Both the position numbers and the translations under genes were made by a program. The notes beneath the pieces were generated by a model, which was given only the letters and a program-made list of their open reading frames with translations, was not told the origin of the DNA and did not search any database. From NCBI RefSeq assembly GCF_000165735.1, contig NZ_GL538175.1:1-32386 (forward strand): a stretch of DNA of 32,386 nucleotides. Direction: 5' to 3'. The DNA comes from Megasphaera micronuciformis F0359 (GTDB lineage: Bacteria; Bacillota; Negativicutes; Veillonellales; Megasphaeraceae). Shown here in pieces: positions 1 to 8,103 of this stretch (position 1 is the stretch's first letter; every line of letters begins with the position of its first letter).

Positions 1-26
1 GTACGCTATTGCGTACGCCCTCTTTG
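1..26 (+). terminator. right part of a probable terminator of the gene left of the window
   Basis: GTACGC and GCGTAC pair around a TATT loop at 1-16. The right arm continues GCCC and then TCTTT, so the matching start of the left arm probably lies outside the window. This fits an intrinsic terminator for a gene to the left, but only half can be seen. Confidence 0.4.
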
Positions 27-53
27 TATGTATGAAAAAGTATCGTTAGGCTA

Positions 54-62
54 TGGTATAAT
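54..62 (+). promoter_or_regulatory. extended -10 promoter for the alarmone synthetase gene
   Basis: TATAAT at 57-62 is preceded by TG plus one base (54-56), an extended -10. No good -35 hexamer lies 16-18 bases upstream. The same TGG-TATAAT arrangement recurs before ruvC and before the SUFU-domain gene. Confidence 0.5.
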
Positions 63-125
63 AATTAGTAGTGAGGAGTAGCCACGATTTTCTTGGCTGA
101 TCGCATTCATCAGGGGGGAAGTTCA

Positions 126-734
126 TTGTCTATATACGGGGAGTATTATCCTACGCTGAAATATATACAAGATTATTTGATTAAGCAGATTGAATTATAT
201 GCCGATACGACGAGAGAAGAAACGGGAGAGGCTGCCTTTGAACATCTGATTACGCGTATTAAGTCTGAAGACAGTATGCGTGAAAAGTGTGAGCGTAAGG
301 GCATAGAACCGTCGCCTCAGGCGGTTTTACAGTCAATACACGATGCTATCGGCATTCGGGTTGTCTGCCGTTTTGTTGACGATGTGTATGAGACGGTTCG
401 TGCTTTATGGCGAATACCTTTTTGTCGAATTAAGGAAGAAAAGGATTATATCAAAGACGTAAAGCCTAACGGGTACCGGAGCTATCACCTTATCCTGGAG
501 ATTACCTTGCCTGATCAAGGTGACGGTGCCTATATTTCCGGCACCTATTATGCGGAAATACAGCTACGCACGATTGCCATGGATTCATGGGCCAGTTTGG
601 AGCATCAATTGAAATATAAGAAACAAATATCAGATCCGGAAATGATCAGCCGTGAATTAAAGCGGTGTGCCGATGAATTGGCTTCATGTGATTTGACGAT
701 GCAGACGATTCGAAACTTAATCAGACATGAATAG
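126..734 (+). CDS. small alarmone synthetase (RelQ/YjbM-like GTP pyrophosphokinase)
   Basis: RelA/SpoT nucleotidyltransferase-domain protein that should transfer pyrophosphate from ATP to GTP/GDP, making (p)ppGpp in the cytosol. The sequence shows the family motifs: GIRVVCRF, then KPNGYRSYHL (substrate loop), then EIQLRT followed by a WASLEH stretch typical of synthetase-only members. There is no HD hydrolase, TGS or ACT domain, and about 200 residues is the usual length of a small alarmone synthetase. I prefer the TTG at 126, which has a G-rich Shine-Dalgarno at 112-120. A TTG at 93 in the same frame would add 11 residues but its GAGGAG (73-78) is 14 bases away. A two-component system follows after 9 bases and is probably co-transcribed. 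Confidence 0.85.
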   Translation: MSIYGEYYPTLKYIQDYLIKQIELYADTTREETGEAAFEHLITRIKSEDSMREKCERKGIEPSPQAVLQSIHDAIGIRVVCRFVDDVYETVRALWRIPFCRIKEEKDYIKDVKPNGYRSYHLILEITLPDQGDGAYISGTYYAEIQLRTIAMDSWASLEHQLKYKKQISDPEMISRELKRCADELASCDLTMQTIRNLIRHE

Positions 735-743
735 GGAGTACAT

Positions 744-1418
744 ATGAGATTATTATTAGCTGAAGATGAAAAGGAATTATCTACAGCCGTAGCCACTATT
801 TTAAATGCGTCGGGTTATGAGACGGATATCGTATCCGACGGCGTACAGGCTGTTGAGGCAGCGGAAAGAAACAGTTACGATTGTATGGTATTTGATATTA
901 TGATGCCCGGAAAAGACGGAATTACGGCTCTTTCGGAAATCAGAGAAAAAGGAGATGTAACGCCGGTGATTATGTTAACCGCCAAGTCTGAGGTGGATGA
1001 CCGCATTACGGGACTTGACGCGGGGGCAGATGATTATTTAACCAAGCCTTTTGCCGTAAAAGAATTATTGGCTCGTATTCGTTCTGTTACGAGGCGTAAC
1101 GGGGAGACTTTTACACCCCATCTACTGACCTTCGCAAACTTGGAGTTTAATACGGAAACTCAAGAAGTGAAGGGGGAGAATACCATTCGTTTATCGTCAA
1201 AAGAAGGAAAGTTATTGCGTTACTTCCTTTTAAACCCGGAAAAAGAACTTACGACGGAGACCGTATTTACGCATGTATGGAACGATGCCGAGGAAGAAAC
1301 GACGAGTATTGTCTGGGTATATATATCGTATCTAAGGCAAAAGCTTGATTCCGTACAAGCTCAGGTAGAGATTACGGGCGAGGAAGGCGGAACTTTTCGT
1401 TTGACTGTGAAGGAGTAA
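744..1418 (+). CDS. OmpR-family DNA-binding response regulator
   Basis: Cytoplasmic transcription factor of a two-component system. The N-terminal receiver (about residues 1-115) has the acidic pair in LLLAEDE, the phospho-acceptor Asp51 in VFDIMMPG, the MLTA switch residue and the TKPF lysine. A winged-helix DNA-binding domain fills about residues 125-224, ending in YISYLRQKL and a GGTFRL wing. 224 residues is normal for the family. It sits 3 bases upstream of a histidine kinase, its presumed partner. The signal and targets cannot be told from sequence. Confidence 0.9.
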   Translation: MRLLLAEDEKELSTAVATILNASGYETDIVSDGVQAVEAAERNSYDCMVFDIMMPGKDGITALSEIREKGDVTPVIMLTAKSEVDDRITGLDAGADDYLTKPFAVKELLARIRSVTRRNGETFTPHLLTFANLEFNTETQEVKGENTIRLSSKEGKLLRYFLLNPEKELTTETVFTHVWNDAEEETTSIVWVYISYLRQKLDSVQAQVEITGEEGGTFRLTVKE

Positions 1419-1421
1419 CTT

Positions 1422-2684
1422 ATGAACATGATTCGTCGCTTACGGCGTAATTTTATTCTTATTGCTTCGGCTGCCGTCGTACTGCTTGTCTGTATTGTTC
1501 TGGTAACAGTAAACGCTACCAATTATAAGCGCACTATGAGCGATATAAATAGTGATTTACAGTATATTACGGCTCACGGCGGTATGTTACCCAAGAAGGC
1601 GGCGCCGACTGAAAGCGGTTGGTTCGGCGGGAATGAAAGGGAGAATAATAGGGATGAATTTTCTTATCAGACTCGTTACTTAACCGTTTTGGCCGATAAA
1701 GACGGGAATGTCAAAGATATAAATATGAAGAATACGGCGTCTTTTACAAAGGAAGAAGCCGTCCAGTATGCTCAAACTTCCGTTTCAACGGGACAGGATG
1801 AAGGTGTTTTTGAAAAGAGCGGGGCCGTGTATGCATACTTAATCACTGTTGACGGCGAAGATAATCATTTCATCGTTATTATGGATTGTACTCGCGAATT
1901 TGCGGCTCTTCATTCCTTGTGGCGCTATTCATGCGTTTTGGGTTTGGCATGTATCATTGCTTATGCCGTGTTAATAGCGGTCTTATCCAAGTGGATTATT
2001 CAACCTTTTGAAGCCAATATGGAGAATCAAAAGCGCTTTATTACCAATGCGGGTCACGAGTTGAAGACGCCTATCGCCATTATTTCGGCCAATGCGGAAG
2101 CTATTGAGTTGATTAACGGGAAGAGTCAGTGGACAGACAGTATTTTGAAGCAAGTCAGGCGCCAGACCGAGCTGATTAATGCACTGGTAACCATGTCGCG
2201 CATTGAAGAATACGGTCGAGACGAGTCCAGAAAAAGTGAGATTGATTTAACGGAAACGGTAGGTGCCGTTGCGGAGTCGTTTAAAACGGTAGCCAAAGAA
2301 CAAGGAAAGACTGTGCGGGCCGATATTGAAGAACATGTGAAGTTGGTGACAGATAGACACGCTTTTCATGAATTGACCAATATACTTGTCGACAATGCCG
2401 TCAAGTATTGTGATGACGGCGGAACGGTGCTTGTCAGCCTGAAAGGAAAGCGCAGAAGACGTAATAAGTTTACGCTTACTGTAGCCAATGATTATAAAGA
2501 AGGTAAGGGTCAAGACTATAGTCGATTCTTTGAGCGTTTTTATCGTGGCGACGAGTCACATAACAGCAGTAAGTCCGGGTTCGGGATCGGCCTGGCCATG
2601 GCGGCGGAATTTGTAGAGGCCATGAAAGGGGATATTAAGGTTTCGTGGCGTAACGGTGTTATTTATTTTACTGTTACCGGGTAG
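1422..2684 (+). CDS. sensor histidine kinase
   Basis: Membrane sensor kinase expected to phosphorylate the response regulator just upstream. Transmembrane helices lie at about residues 10-32 and 170-192, bracketing a roughly 135-residue extracytoplasmic domain of no recognised type. The dimerisation/H-box is GHELKTP with His212, and the ATPase has the N-box motif HELTNILVDNAVKY and the G-box GFGIGLAMA. 420 residues is ordinary. AAGGAG precedes the ATG by about 6 bases; a second in-frame ATG lies two codons on. The stop is followed directly by a strong terminator, so the relQ-like gene, regulator and kinase probably form one operon. Confidence 0.9.
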   Translation: MNMIRRLRRNFILIASAAVVLLVCIVLVTVNATNYKRTMSDINSDLQYITAHGGMLPKKAAPTESGWFGGNERENNRDEFSYQTRYLTVLADKDGNVKDINMKNTASFTKEEAVQYAQTSVSTGQDEGVFEKSGAVYAYLITVDGEDNHFIVIMDCTREFAALHSLWRYSCVLGLACIIAYAVLIAVLSKWIIQPFEANMENQKRFITNAGHELKTPIAIISANAEAIELINGKSQWTDSILKQVRRQTELINALVTMSRIEEYGRDESRKSEIDLTETVGAVAESFKTVAKEQGKTVRADIEEHVKLVTDRHAFHELTNILVDNAVKYCDDGGTVLVSLKGKRRRRNKFTLTVANDYKEGKGQDYSRFFERFYRGDESHNSSKSGFGIGLAMAAEFVEAMKGDIKVSWRNGVIYFTVTG

Positions 2685-2691
2685 ATATAAA

Positions 2692-2723
2692 AAAAGCAGG
2701 AAATCGTAAGATTTCCTGCTTTT
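2692..2723. terminator. bidirectional intrinsic terminator
   Basis: A perfect 14-bp stem (2692-2705 with 2710-2723) closes on a GTAA tetraloop. It is flanked by A on one side and T on the other, so it can stop transcription from the kinase gene (plus) and from rpsD (minus), whose stop codon is at 2739. Confidence 0.85.
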
Positions 2724-2738
2724 CGTGTATACCGTCGC

Positions 2739-3326
2739 TTATTTCGAGTACAATTCGACGATAAGTGTTTCGTTGATTTCTAAAGGTAATTCACTGCGTT
2801 CGGGCATGCGAGTCAATGTGCCTTCGAAAGCGTCGAAGTTCTTTTCAATGTACGGAAGATCAAAGGTCTTAACTTCCTGGAAGGACTTCTTATACATTTC
2901 GTTGTTACGCGAACCTTCTTTTAATGTAATCGTGCTGCCCACCTTGACCTGAGCCGAAGGAATGTCAACACGTTTACCGTCGACAAGAATGTGTCCGTGG
3001 TTTACCATCTGGCGAGCCTGACGGATGGAGTTTGCGAAGCCTATGCGATATACAAGGTTATCCAAACGGCATTCCAGCAATTTGAGCATATTTTCGCCCG
3101 TAACGCCTTCCTGCTTCTTCGCTTTATCGTAATAGCGGACAAACTGACGTTCGAGCAAGTTGTAGTATGCTCGTAACTTCTGTTTTTCCAATAATTGTGT
3201 GCCGTATTCAGACATTTTTTTCTGTCTTTGATCTTTCTTCACACGTTTTAATGCCTTAGGATGGCCGTAAACGTTTACACCGAAACGGCGGCACTGTTTA
3301 AAACGTGCTTCTCTCCTCGTTGCCAT
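2739..3326 (-). CDS. rpsD: 30S ribosomal protein S4
   Basis: Primary 16S rRNA-binding protein that nucleates 30S assembly. The start [16 protein letters not shown] is typical of S4. The S4 RNA-binding domain is seen around residues 85-150 ([20 protein letters not shown], then [17 protein letters not shown]). At 195 residues it is slightly shorter than the usual 200-206. It stands alone rather than in the alpha operon, as in many Firmicutes, and is divergent from the asparaginase gene. A promoter lies about 50-78 bases upstream. The short leader might carry autoregulation, but I cannot show it. Confidence 0.97.
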   Translation of the reverse strand: MATRREARFKQCRRFGVNVYGHPKALKRVKKDQRQKKMSEYGTQLLEKQKLRAYYNLLERQFVRYYDKAKKQEGVTGENMLKLLECRLDNLVYRIGFANSIRQARQMVNHGHILVDGKRVDIPSAQVKVGSTITLKEGSRNNEMYKKSFQEVKTFDLPYIEKNFDAFEGTLTRMPERSELPLEINETLIVELYSK

Positions 3327-3375
3327 TAGTTACATCACCTCATTAGAATAAAATAATATAGAATTACATCTGTAA

Positions 3376-3404
3376 ATTTTACTATACAAAGTCGGTTAAG
3401 TCAA
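3376..3404 (-). promoter_or_regulatory. rpsD promoter
   Basis: Read on the minus strand: TTGACT (3399-3404), 17-bp spacer, TAAAAT (3376-3381). It is about 50 bases upstream of the rpsD ATG. Confidence 0.7.
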
Positions 3405-3416
3405 TGCCGGGTATTA

Positions 3417-3445
3417 TGGACAAGAGAACGTCCCTTTTGTATACT
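3417..3445 (+). promoter_or_regulatory. asparaginase promoter
   Basis: TGGACA (3417-3422), 17-bp spacer, TATACT (3440-3445), each one mismatch from consensus. It lies 29 bases before the chosen start codon and diverges from the rpsD promoter. Confidence 0.65.
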
Positions 3446-3474
3446 TTATCGTAAGTGCGGAAAGGAGTATGAAT

Positions 3475-4443
3475 ATGAAAAATGTGTATATTATCGCTTG
3501 CGGCGGCACCATAGCCGGCCGTGCCGATTCGGCATCGAATCTGACAGGCTATACGGCAGGGGCCGTGCATATAAACGAACTGTTGTCTGCCGTTCCCGAA
3601 TTGGATAAAGTAGCACGAGTGCATGGCGAGCAGCTGTGCAATCTGGATAGTTCCGATATGACAGAAGCTCTATGGGTAAAACTGGCTAAAACCGTTGAAG
3701 GTATTGCAGCACGTGATGATGTAGACGGTATCGTCATCACACACGGTACGGACACGCTGGAAGAAACTGCCTACTTTTTAAATCTTACGGTTCATACGCA
3801 TAAGCCCGTTATTATAACGGGGGCCATGCGCCCCGCCACGGCACTCAGTGCCGACGGACCGTTAAACCTGTGGGAAGCCGTGCAGGTAGCGGCTACACCT
3901 GGAGCCGGTCAGTACGGGGTACTCATTGTCATGAACGGTACGATTTGCAGCGCACGTTTCGGATATAAGACGGATACGACTCATGTTCAGGCTTTTCACG
4001 GAAGACAGATGGGTGTCGTCGGCTTTGTGCAAAACGGCATACCTTATTTTTATCAGGCTCCTTTACGCTGCCATACATTCCAATCTAAGTTTGATATTCC
4101 TGCTGAGACCTTGCCTCACGTAGCGATTATTTATTGTCACGTAGGGATGACGGAAAAAACGGTCAGAGCTCTTATACAAGATTTGTCGGGAATTATTTTG
4201 GTCGGTTTGGGACACGGTAAGAATCCGAACTACATTGAAAGCGTATTAAAAGAAGCGGCATCTACAGGTGTGAAAATCGTGCGCACATCGAGAGTTCTCG
4301 GCGGCATTGTTTCCGAAGGAGGCGGGCAAGGCTTTATTTGCGGTGACTCACTCATGCCGCAACAGGCGAAAATCCTCTTGCAGCTATCCTTGGATAAGGG
4401 AGAAACGGAGGAAGAAATACAGCATAATTTCCGTATATATTAG
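3475..4443 (+). CDS. L-asparaginase (cytoplasmic, type I-like)
   Basis: Hydrolyses L-asparagine to aspartate and ammonia. The two family signatures are present: IIACGGTIAG near the N-terminus with the nucleophile Thr12, and VITHGTDTLEETAYFL with the second catalytic Thr/Asp pair. There is no signal peptide, so it should be cytosolic. Two ATGs are possible. The one at 3469 sits only one base after AAAGGAG (3461-3467), while the one at 3475 has a 7-base spacing and is chosen. About 322 residues fits the family. It appears to be a single-gene unit; the following SLH gene has its own promoter. Confidence 0.9.
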   Translation: MKNVYIIACGGTIAGRADSASNLTGYTAGAVHINELLSAVPELDKVARVHGEQLCNLDSSDMTEALWVKLAKTVEGIAARDDVDGIVITHGTDTLEETAYFLNLTVHTHKPVIITGAMRPATALSADGPLNLWEAVQVAATPGAGQYGVLIVMNGTICSARFGYKTDTTHVQAFHGRQMGVVGFVQNGIPYFYQAPLRCHTFQSKFDIPAETLPHVAIIYCHVGMTEKTVRALIQDLSGIILVGLGHGKNPNYIESVLKEAASTGVKIVRTSRVLGGIVSEGGGQGFICGDSLMPQQAKILLQLSLDKGETEEEIQHNFRIY

Positions 4444-4452
4444 AGCCTGTCG

Positions 4453-4481
4453 TTGTTCTTACAGTCTGCCTATGCTAAAAT
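4453..4481 (+). promoter_or_regulatory. promoter of the first SLH protein gene
   Basis: TTGTTC (4453-4458), 17-bp spacer, TAAAAT (4476-4481) with TGC in front (extended -10), 46 bases upstream of the ATG at 4528. Confidence 0.6.
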
Positions 4482-4527
4482 AAATAAGATAACTACGTTT
4501 TTCTTATTACAGATGGGAGCGTTGAAT

Positions 4528-5553
4528 ATGAATTATCGAAATATAGCGGTAGCAGCCTTGTGTGCAGTTACCTTAAGCGGAGCTGCTTTTGCAGCTGAAA
4601 CGACGACATCCAAAGGATTAACGGATATTAATGACTATTGGGGTAAAACGGCTGTCGAGTCGTTTTACAGTCGCCAGTATATCAGTGGTATCGACGGAAA
4701 ATTTCACCCTAATGACGACATTACCCGTGAAGGGGTAGCCTCGATTATAGACAAGATGATCGGCGGCGAAACGACGGCCACCGTTGATTTTAAAGATGTT
4801 AAGGGACGCTGGTCCGAAAAAGCGGTTGCTTCTATGGTAGATAAGCAGATTATGAAGGGGTACGGGGACGACTCCTTTAAGCCTGAAAAAGATGTAACCC
4901 GTCAGGAATTTGCCGTTATTGCCTATAACTACTTGAACTATAAGGGGGCACCGGCAGAAACTTCGGCTGTGGAATATAAAGATGCTAAAGACATTGCTCC
5001 GTGGGCAAAGAAAGCTGTCGATATGTTGAATGCACTGGGGGTCATGAAAGGATCGGACGGTCTGTTTTTACCGAATAAGAACATTACTCGCGGTGAAGCG
5101 GTAAATGTATTGTATCGCCTTCAGGCGGAACCGGTAGTATCCAAGAATCAGGGAGCCGAATTACAGAAGGTTGTCTTGTCCGATATTACCAAAGTGTACG
5201 GGTCCGTTAAAAAGTTTGCCGATGACGGTAACTTGTATTGGAACGGAAACACCTTGTATGTGACGGCAAAGACAGCGGCTAATCGCAATAAATTGGAAGA
5301 CTCCTTTAAAGCTGACAGCCGCATTGCGGAAAGTAGTGTCGTTGTAGTCAATAATAAATACAGCTTTAATGAATATAAGAAAATTCAGGAAGACGCTTTG
5401 AAGCTGTATGAAAAGACAGAAAAGGCTGAAGGTACCGCCGCTGTCGATTATTTGAACGAACAGGTAGTGTTGAAGGTGCCCAGCGTGTCTAAGGAAACAA
5501 AAAAAGCTCTTGAAAAAGCCTTCGGTGCAAAAGTGCGTACACGCATCGTATAA
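4528..5553 (+). CDS. secreted SLH-domain protein, triple SLH plus unassigned C-terminal domain
   Basis: 341-residue exported protein. A signal peptide (about residues 1-23, ending AAFAAE) is followed by three SLH repeats at about 32-78, 89-136 and 151-198, each ending in the ITRE/VTRQE/ITRGE motif. SLH triplets bind secondary cell-wall or peptidoglycan structures; in Negativicutes they tether the outer membrane to the wall. Residues about 210-341 form an alpha/beta-looking domain that I do not recognise. It is clearly shared with the next gene (pattern YGS, DG-LY, LE--LK-D, DY-NEQ, LEK--G). There is no long coiled coil or beta-barrel, so it is probably periplasmic. The open frame extends upstream to TTG 4453, but the GGGAG before ATG 4528 and the signal peptide fix the start there. 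Confidence 0.85.
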   Translation: MNYRNIAVAALCAVTLSGAAFAAETTTSKGLTDINDYWGKTAVESFYSRQYISGIDGKFHPNDDITREGVASIIDKMIGGETTATVDFKDVKGRWSEKAVASMVDKQIMKGYGDDSFKPEKDVTRQEFAVIAYNYLNYKGAPAETSAVEYKDAKDIAPWAKKAVDMLNALGVMKGSDGLFLPNKNITRGEAVNVLYRLQAEPVVSKNQGAELQKVVLSDITKVYGSVKKFADDGNLYWNGNTLYVTAKTAANRNKLEDSFKADSRIAESSVVVVNNKYSFNEYKKIQEDALKLYEKTEKAEGTAAVDYLNEQVVLKVPSVSKETKKALEKAFGAKVRTRIV

Positions 5554-5576
5554 ACGGGGGCAGGCGGAGGAACGAA

Positions 5577-6644
5577 ATGATAAACTCTAAACGGTTGGCC
5601 GCATTGTGCGGAGTCTTCTTCTTAACTTCGGTTGTGACGGCAGTAGCCGTTTCACCGTATACGGATATATCCGACAAAACGGATAAGGCAGCTGTTGATT
5701 ATGTATACGACATACAGGGTCTTACGTTTGCACAGGGAACGGAATTTCATCCCTTGCAGCCCGTAAGTCGGCAAGAGTTCGCAGATATGCTCTATCGTTT
5801 GACGCCGTCATTGCATCCGACAGAAATGAAGACGGAAGAAGACGCCTTAGCCGTCTTGGCTCAGAACAAGATTATGCAAAAAGGAAGTGCAGAGGCGGCT
5901 TTGACACGCACGGAATACGAAGCTGTTATTAAGGCGTATATCACTTATATGCGTCAGGATACCTTGCAACAGGCCGTGCCGGAACAAACGGCGGGTAGCG
6001 ATACGGTGAGTCGCTTGGAAGCGGTCCGCAGTGTATATGCGCTAATCGGTCCGGGCGGTATGTATACGGACTATGTAGCGGCTCAGCAAAAGGTTATGAA
6101 GACCTTGAATGATGAATACGGATCGATGCTTACTTTTTATGAAGACGGAGTCTTGTATCGCCAAGGCGATACCTTTGTTGTCGGACTGACGGGCCGGCCG
6201 TCTATGTCGTTGGAACGTCGTCTTAAACATGATTTGGCTGACGGGCCGAAGGTAGAGATCAAAAAAGTATCTATGTCCAGAAGTGACTACGCTTACCTTA
6301 TGCGTAAGGCGGCGGCTTTGATTGTGGCCACAGTCGGTACCGATGAGTTTTCCGGCGTATTACCCGACTATGAAAATGAACAAATCATCGTCATGACAAA
6401 GCATCCGCTGTCGCAGGAGTTGTTAAATTTATTGGAAAAAGAAATCGGCACAGGTATTATCCGCAATGAAGATGCGGTTACGGCCGGTACGAGTAAGAAA
6501 CCGGTTGCGGAGACCTCGACTGAACGAAGACCCGTTACGGCGGCGAACAGGAAACATCGTCCCAAGGTCGACTTCTATTCTCCGTTACTGGATCGGTCCG
6601 TGTCCGAAGCTATTACAAAATATCAGAACGATTTATACAGATAA
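5577..6644 (+). CDS. secreted SLH-like paralogue with the same C-terminal domain
   Basis: 355 residues, 23 bases downstream of the first SLH gene and probably in its operon. The N-terminal hydrophobic signal (about residues 5-25) is followed by one fair SLH repeat (26-75, with VSRQEF) and one or two degenerate ones. Residues about 175-295 align with the C-terminal domain of the upstream protein. A 55-residue basic, Thr/Pro-rich tail (about 300-355) has no counterpart in the paralogue. The pair looks like an old tandem duplication in which this copy lost canonical SLH motifs. The function is unknown, but an envelope location is likely. A strong terminator follows. Confidence 0.8.
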   Translation: MINSKRLAALCGVFFLTSVVTAVAVSPYTDISDKTDKAAVDYVYDIQGLTFAQGTEFHPLQPVSRQEFADMLYRLTPSLHPTEMKTEEDALAVLAQNKIMQKGSAEAALTRTEYEAVIKAYITYMRQDTLQQAVPEQTAGSDTVSRLEAVRSVYALIGPGGMYTDYVAAQQKVMKTLNDEYGSMLTFYEDGVLYRQGDTFVVGLTGRPSMSLERRLKHDLADGPKVEIKKVSMSRSDYAYLMRKAAALIVATVGTDEFSGVLPDYENEQIIVMTKHPLSQELLNLLEKEIGTGIIRNEDAVTAGTSKKPVAETSTERRPVTAANRKHRPKVDFYSPLLDRSVSEAITKYQNDLYR

Positions 6645-6656
6645 ACGGTGTTTACC

Positions 6657-6705
6657 ATAATGTTGAAGGTCCGTCTGTTGATGAGATCTTCAACATTATT
6701 TTTTT
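6657..6705 (+). terminator. intrinsic terminator after the SLH pair
   Basis: A 12-bp stem (6657-6668 with 6688-6699) is followed by T at 6699-6705. It ends the SLH operon and lies just past the stop of the convergent response-regulator gene at 6726. Confidence 0.85.
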
Positions 6706-6725
6706 GAAGGCGCTGAACCGAAATG

Positions 6726-7409
6726 TTACTCGCGAACGATATAACCGACGCCACGAACCGTTGTAATGTAAGATTCGTGACGGTCTGTGCAAAGTTTGGA
6801 ACGCAAGTAGCGTATGTATACATCGACTACATTTGTCGTTCCGAAGAAGTCATATCCCCAGACGTGTTCTAAAATGCTGTGACGGGAAAGAACGATATTT
6901 TTATTATGAATTAAAAAGGTTAAGAGTGAGAACTCTTTTTTCGTCAGACTGATGCGCCGTTCTTTTATGTATACTTCGTGTGCATCTAAATCGACGAGCA
7001 AATCTTTCAAAGTTAAAGTGCGCCGAAAATTGTTGCACACGGCTTTTCCCGAATGTAGAAGGGCATGAATGCGGGCGGACAGTTCACGGCAATTAAAGGG
7101 CTTGGTCAAATAATCATTTGCTCCGTATTCGAAGGCCTTTACTTTAGTCGTAATGTCGTCACAATCGGATATAATCAAGACGGGAACGGCAGAAATTTTA
7201 CGAATTTCCTTACACAAGAGCAGACCGCTAATATCGAGAAGCCGAATGTCCAGAACGATTAAATCAAACCGGTTTCCCGCCAGTTTGTTTAAGGCTGAAA
7301 GTCCCAATGTATCGGTCGTGCAGTCATAGTGCTCCGTAGCTAATTCCTGCCGTATGTAGGCTGCCGTTTTGGCATCTCCTTCAATGATAAATATCTGACG
7401 TTCTTTCAT
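6726..7409 (-). CDS. orphan OmpR-family response regulator with an atypical receiver
   Basis: 227-residue transcription factor with a receiver (about 1-120) and a winged-helix DNA-binding domain (about 130-227, ending VDVYIRYLRSKL and TTVRGVGYIVRE). The phospho-acceptor Asp54 (VLDIRLLD) and the TKPF lysine are present. In the acidic pocket the sequence is IIEGD: Gly11 takes the place of the Asp that binds Mg2+ in PhoB-type receivers (VVEDE). The Pro after the phospho-site is also missing. Phosphorylation may be weak or absent. No kinase gene is adjacent. A palindrome overlaps its own -35 region, which suggests autoregulation. Confidence 0.85.
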   Translation of the reverse strand: MKERQIFIIEGDAKTAAYIRQELATEHYDCTTDTLGLSALNKLAGNRFDLIVLDIRLLDISGLLLCKEIRKISAVPVLIISDCDDITTKVKAFEYGANDYLTKPFNCRELSARIHALLHSGKAVCNNFRRTLTLKDLLVDLDAHEVYIKERRISLTKKEFSLLTFLIHNKNIVLSRHSILEHVWGYDFFGTTNVVDVYIRYLRSKLCTDRHESYITTVRGVGYIVRE

Positions 7410-7453
7410 AGTAAAAGCCTCCTGTTACAATGAATTTTAGAGCTCTTTACTCA

Positions 7454-7482
7454 ATTATAAAAAACGAATGAATATTCATAAT
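7454..7482 (-). promoter_or_regulatory. promoter of the orphan regulator with an overlapping palindrome
   Basis: On the minus strand TATAAT (7454-7459) lies 17 bp from a weak -35, ATTATG (7477-7482). The perfect 12-bp palindrome ATGAATATTCAT (7468-7479) covers the spacer and the -35 edge, a usual place for an operator. Confidence 0.5.
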
Positions 7483-7487
7483 ATACA

Positions 7488-7512
7488 GACCTTTTTATAC
7501 TCTCATAAGGTC
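7488..7512. repeat. inverted repeat between two divergent genes
   Basis: GACCTT (7488-7493) and AAGGTC (7507-7512) are inverted around 13 bases, midway between the orphan regulator and ruvC. It could be a binding site or have no role; there is no T-run, so it is not a terminator. Confidence 0.3.
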
Positions 7513-7564
7513 CGTTAATACAAGACTTTATGGGGGTATTTCATAGGCACTCCTTGTTCTTCTG

Positions 7565-7573
7565 TGGTATAAT
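7565..7573 (+). promoter_or_regulatory. ruvC operon promoter (extended -10)
   Basis: TATAAT (7568-7573) is preceded by TGTGG, an extended -10. No convincing -35 is present. A GAGGAGG ribosome site and the ruvC ATG follow about 30 bases later. Confidence 0.6.
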
Positions 7574-7602
7574 AAATAAGTTATGTAGAGGAGGATTTTT
7601 GT

Positions 7603-8103
7603 ATGAGAGCCATGGGTATTGATCCGGGTACGGCTATTTGCGGTTTCGGCGTCGTCGACTCTGACGGCAGTCGGTTACGGCCGGTTACATACGGGACCAT
7701 TCAGACTACGCCGGACAGAAGCGATGCGGATCGCCTTGTGACAATATATGAAGGCTTACATGAGTTATATGAGAAATATAAGCCTGATATAATCGGTGTT
7801 GAGCAGCTCTTTTTTAACCGTAACGTGACGACGGCTATTACGGTCGGACAGGCACGAGGCATTATTTTGCTGACGGCGAAACAAGCGGGAATTCCTCTTC
7901 TTGAGTTCAACCCGTTACAAGTAAAACAGGGAGTTACGGGATACGGCAGAGCAACGAAAGAGCAGGTTATCGATATGACCATGCGCCTTCTCGGCATTCG
8001 GGAAAAGATTAAGCCCGACGATGCGGCTGACGGCTTGGCAATGGCTATATACGCCGTCTATTCCAGTCATTCGCAACGTTTGAATAGAAAGGTACAGCTA
8101 TGA
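7603..8103 (+). CDS. ruvC: Holliday junction resolvase RuvC
   Basis: Endonuclease that cuts Holliday junctions during recombination and repair. Of the acidic active site, Asp7 in GIDPGT, the Glu in VGVEQLFF and the closing Asp pair in PDDAADGLAMAIYA are visible. 166 residues is the normal length. It opens a ten-gene operon and overlaps ruvA by four bases (ATGA), which implies translational coupling. Confidence 0.97.
   Translation: MRAMGIDPGTAICGFGVVDSDGSRLRPVTYGTIQTTPDRSDADRLVTIYEGLHELYEKYKPDIIGVEQLFFNRNVTTAITVGQARGIILLTAKQAGIPLLEFNPLQVKQGVTGYGRATKEQVIDMTMRLLGIREKIKPDDAADGLAMAIYAVYSSHSQRLNRKVQL

Noticed and set aside
4453-4527. N-terminal extension of the first SLH protein from TTG 4453
   Set aside because: It would put residues before the signal peptide and cover the promoter; the ribosome site before ATG 4528 decides the start.
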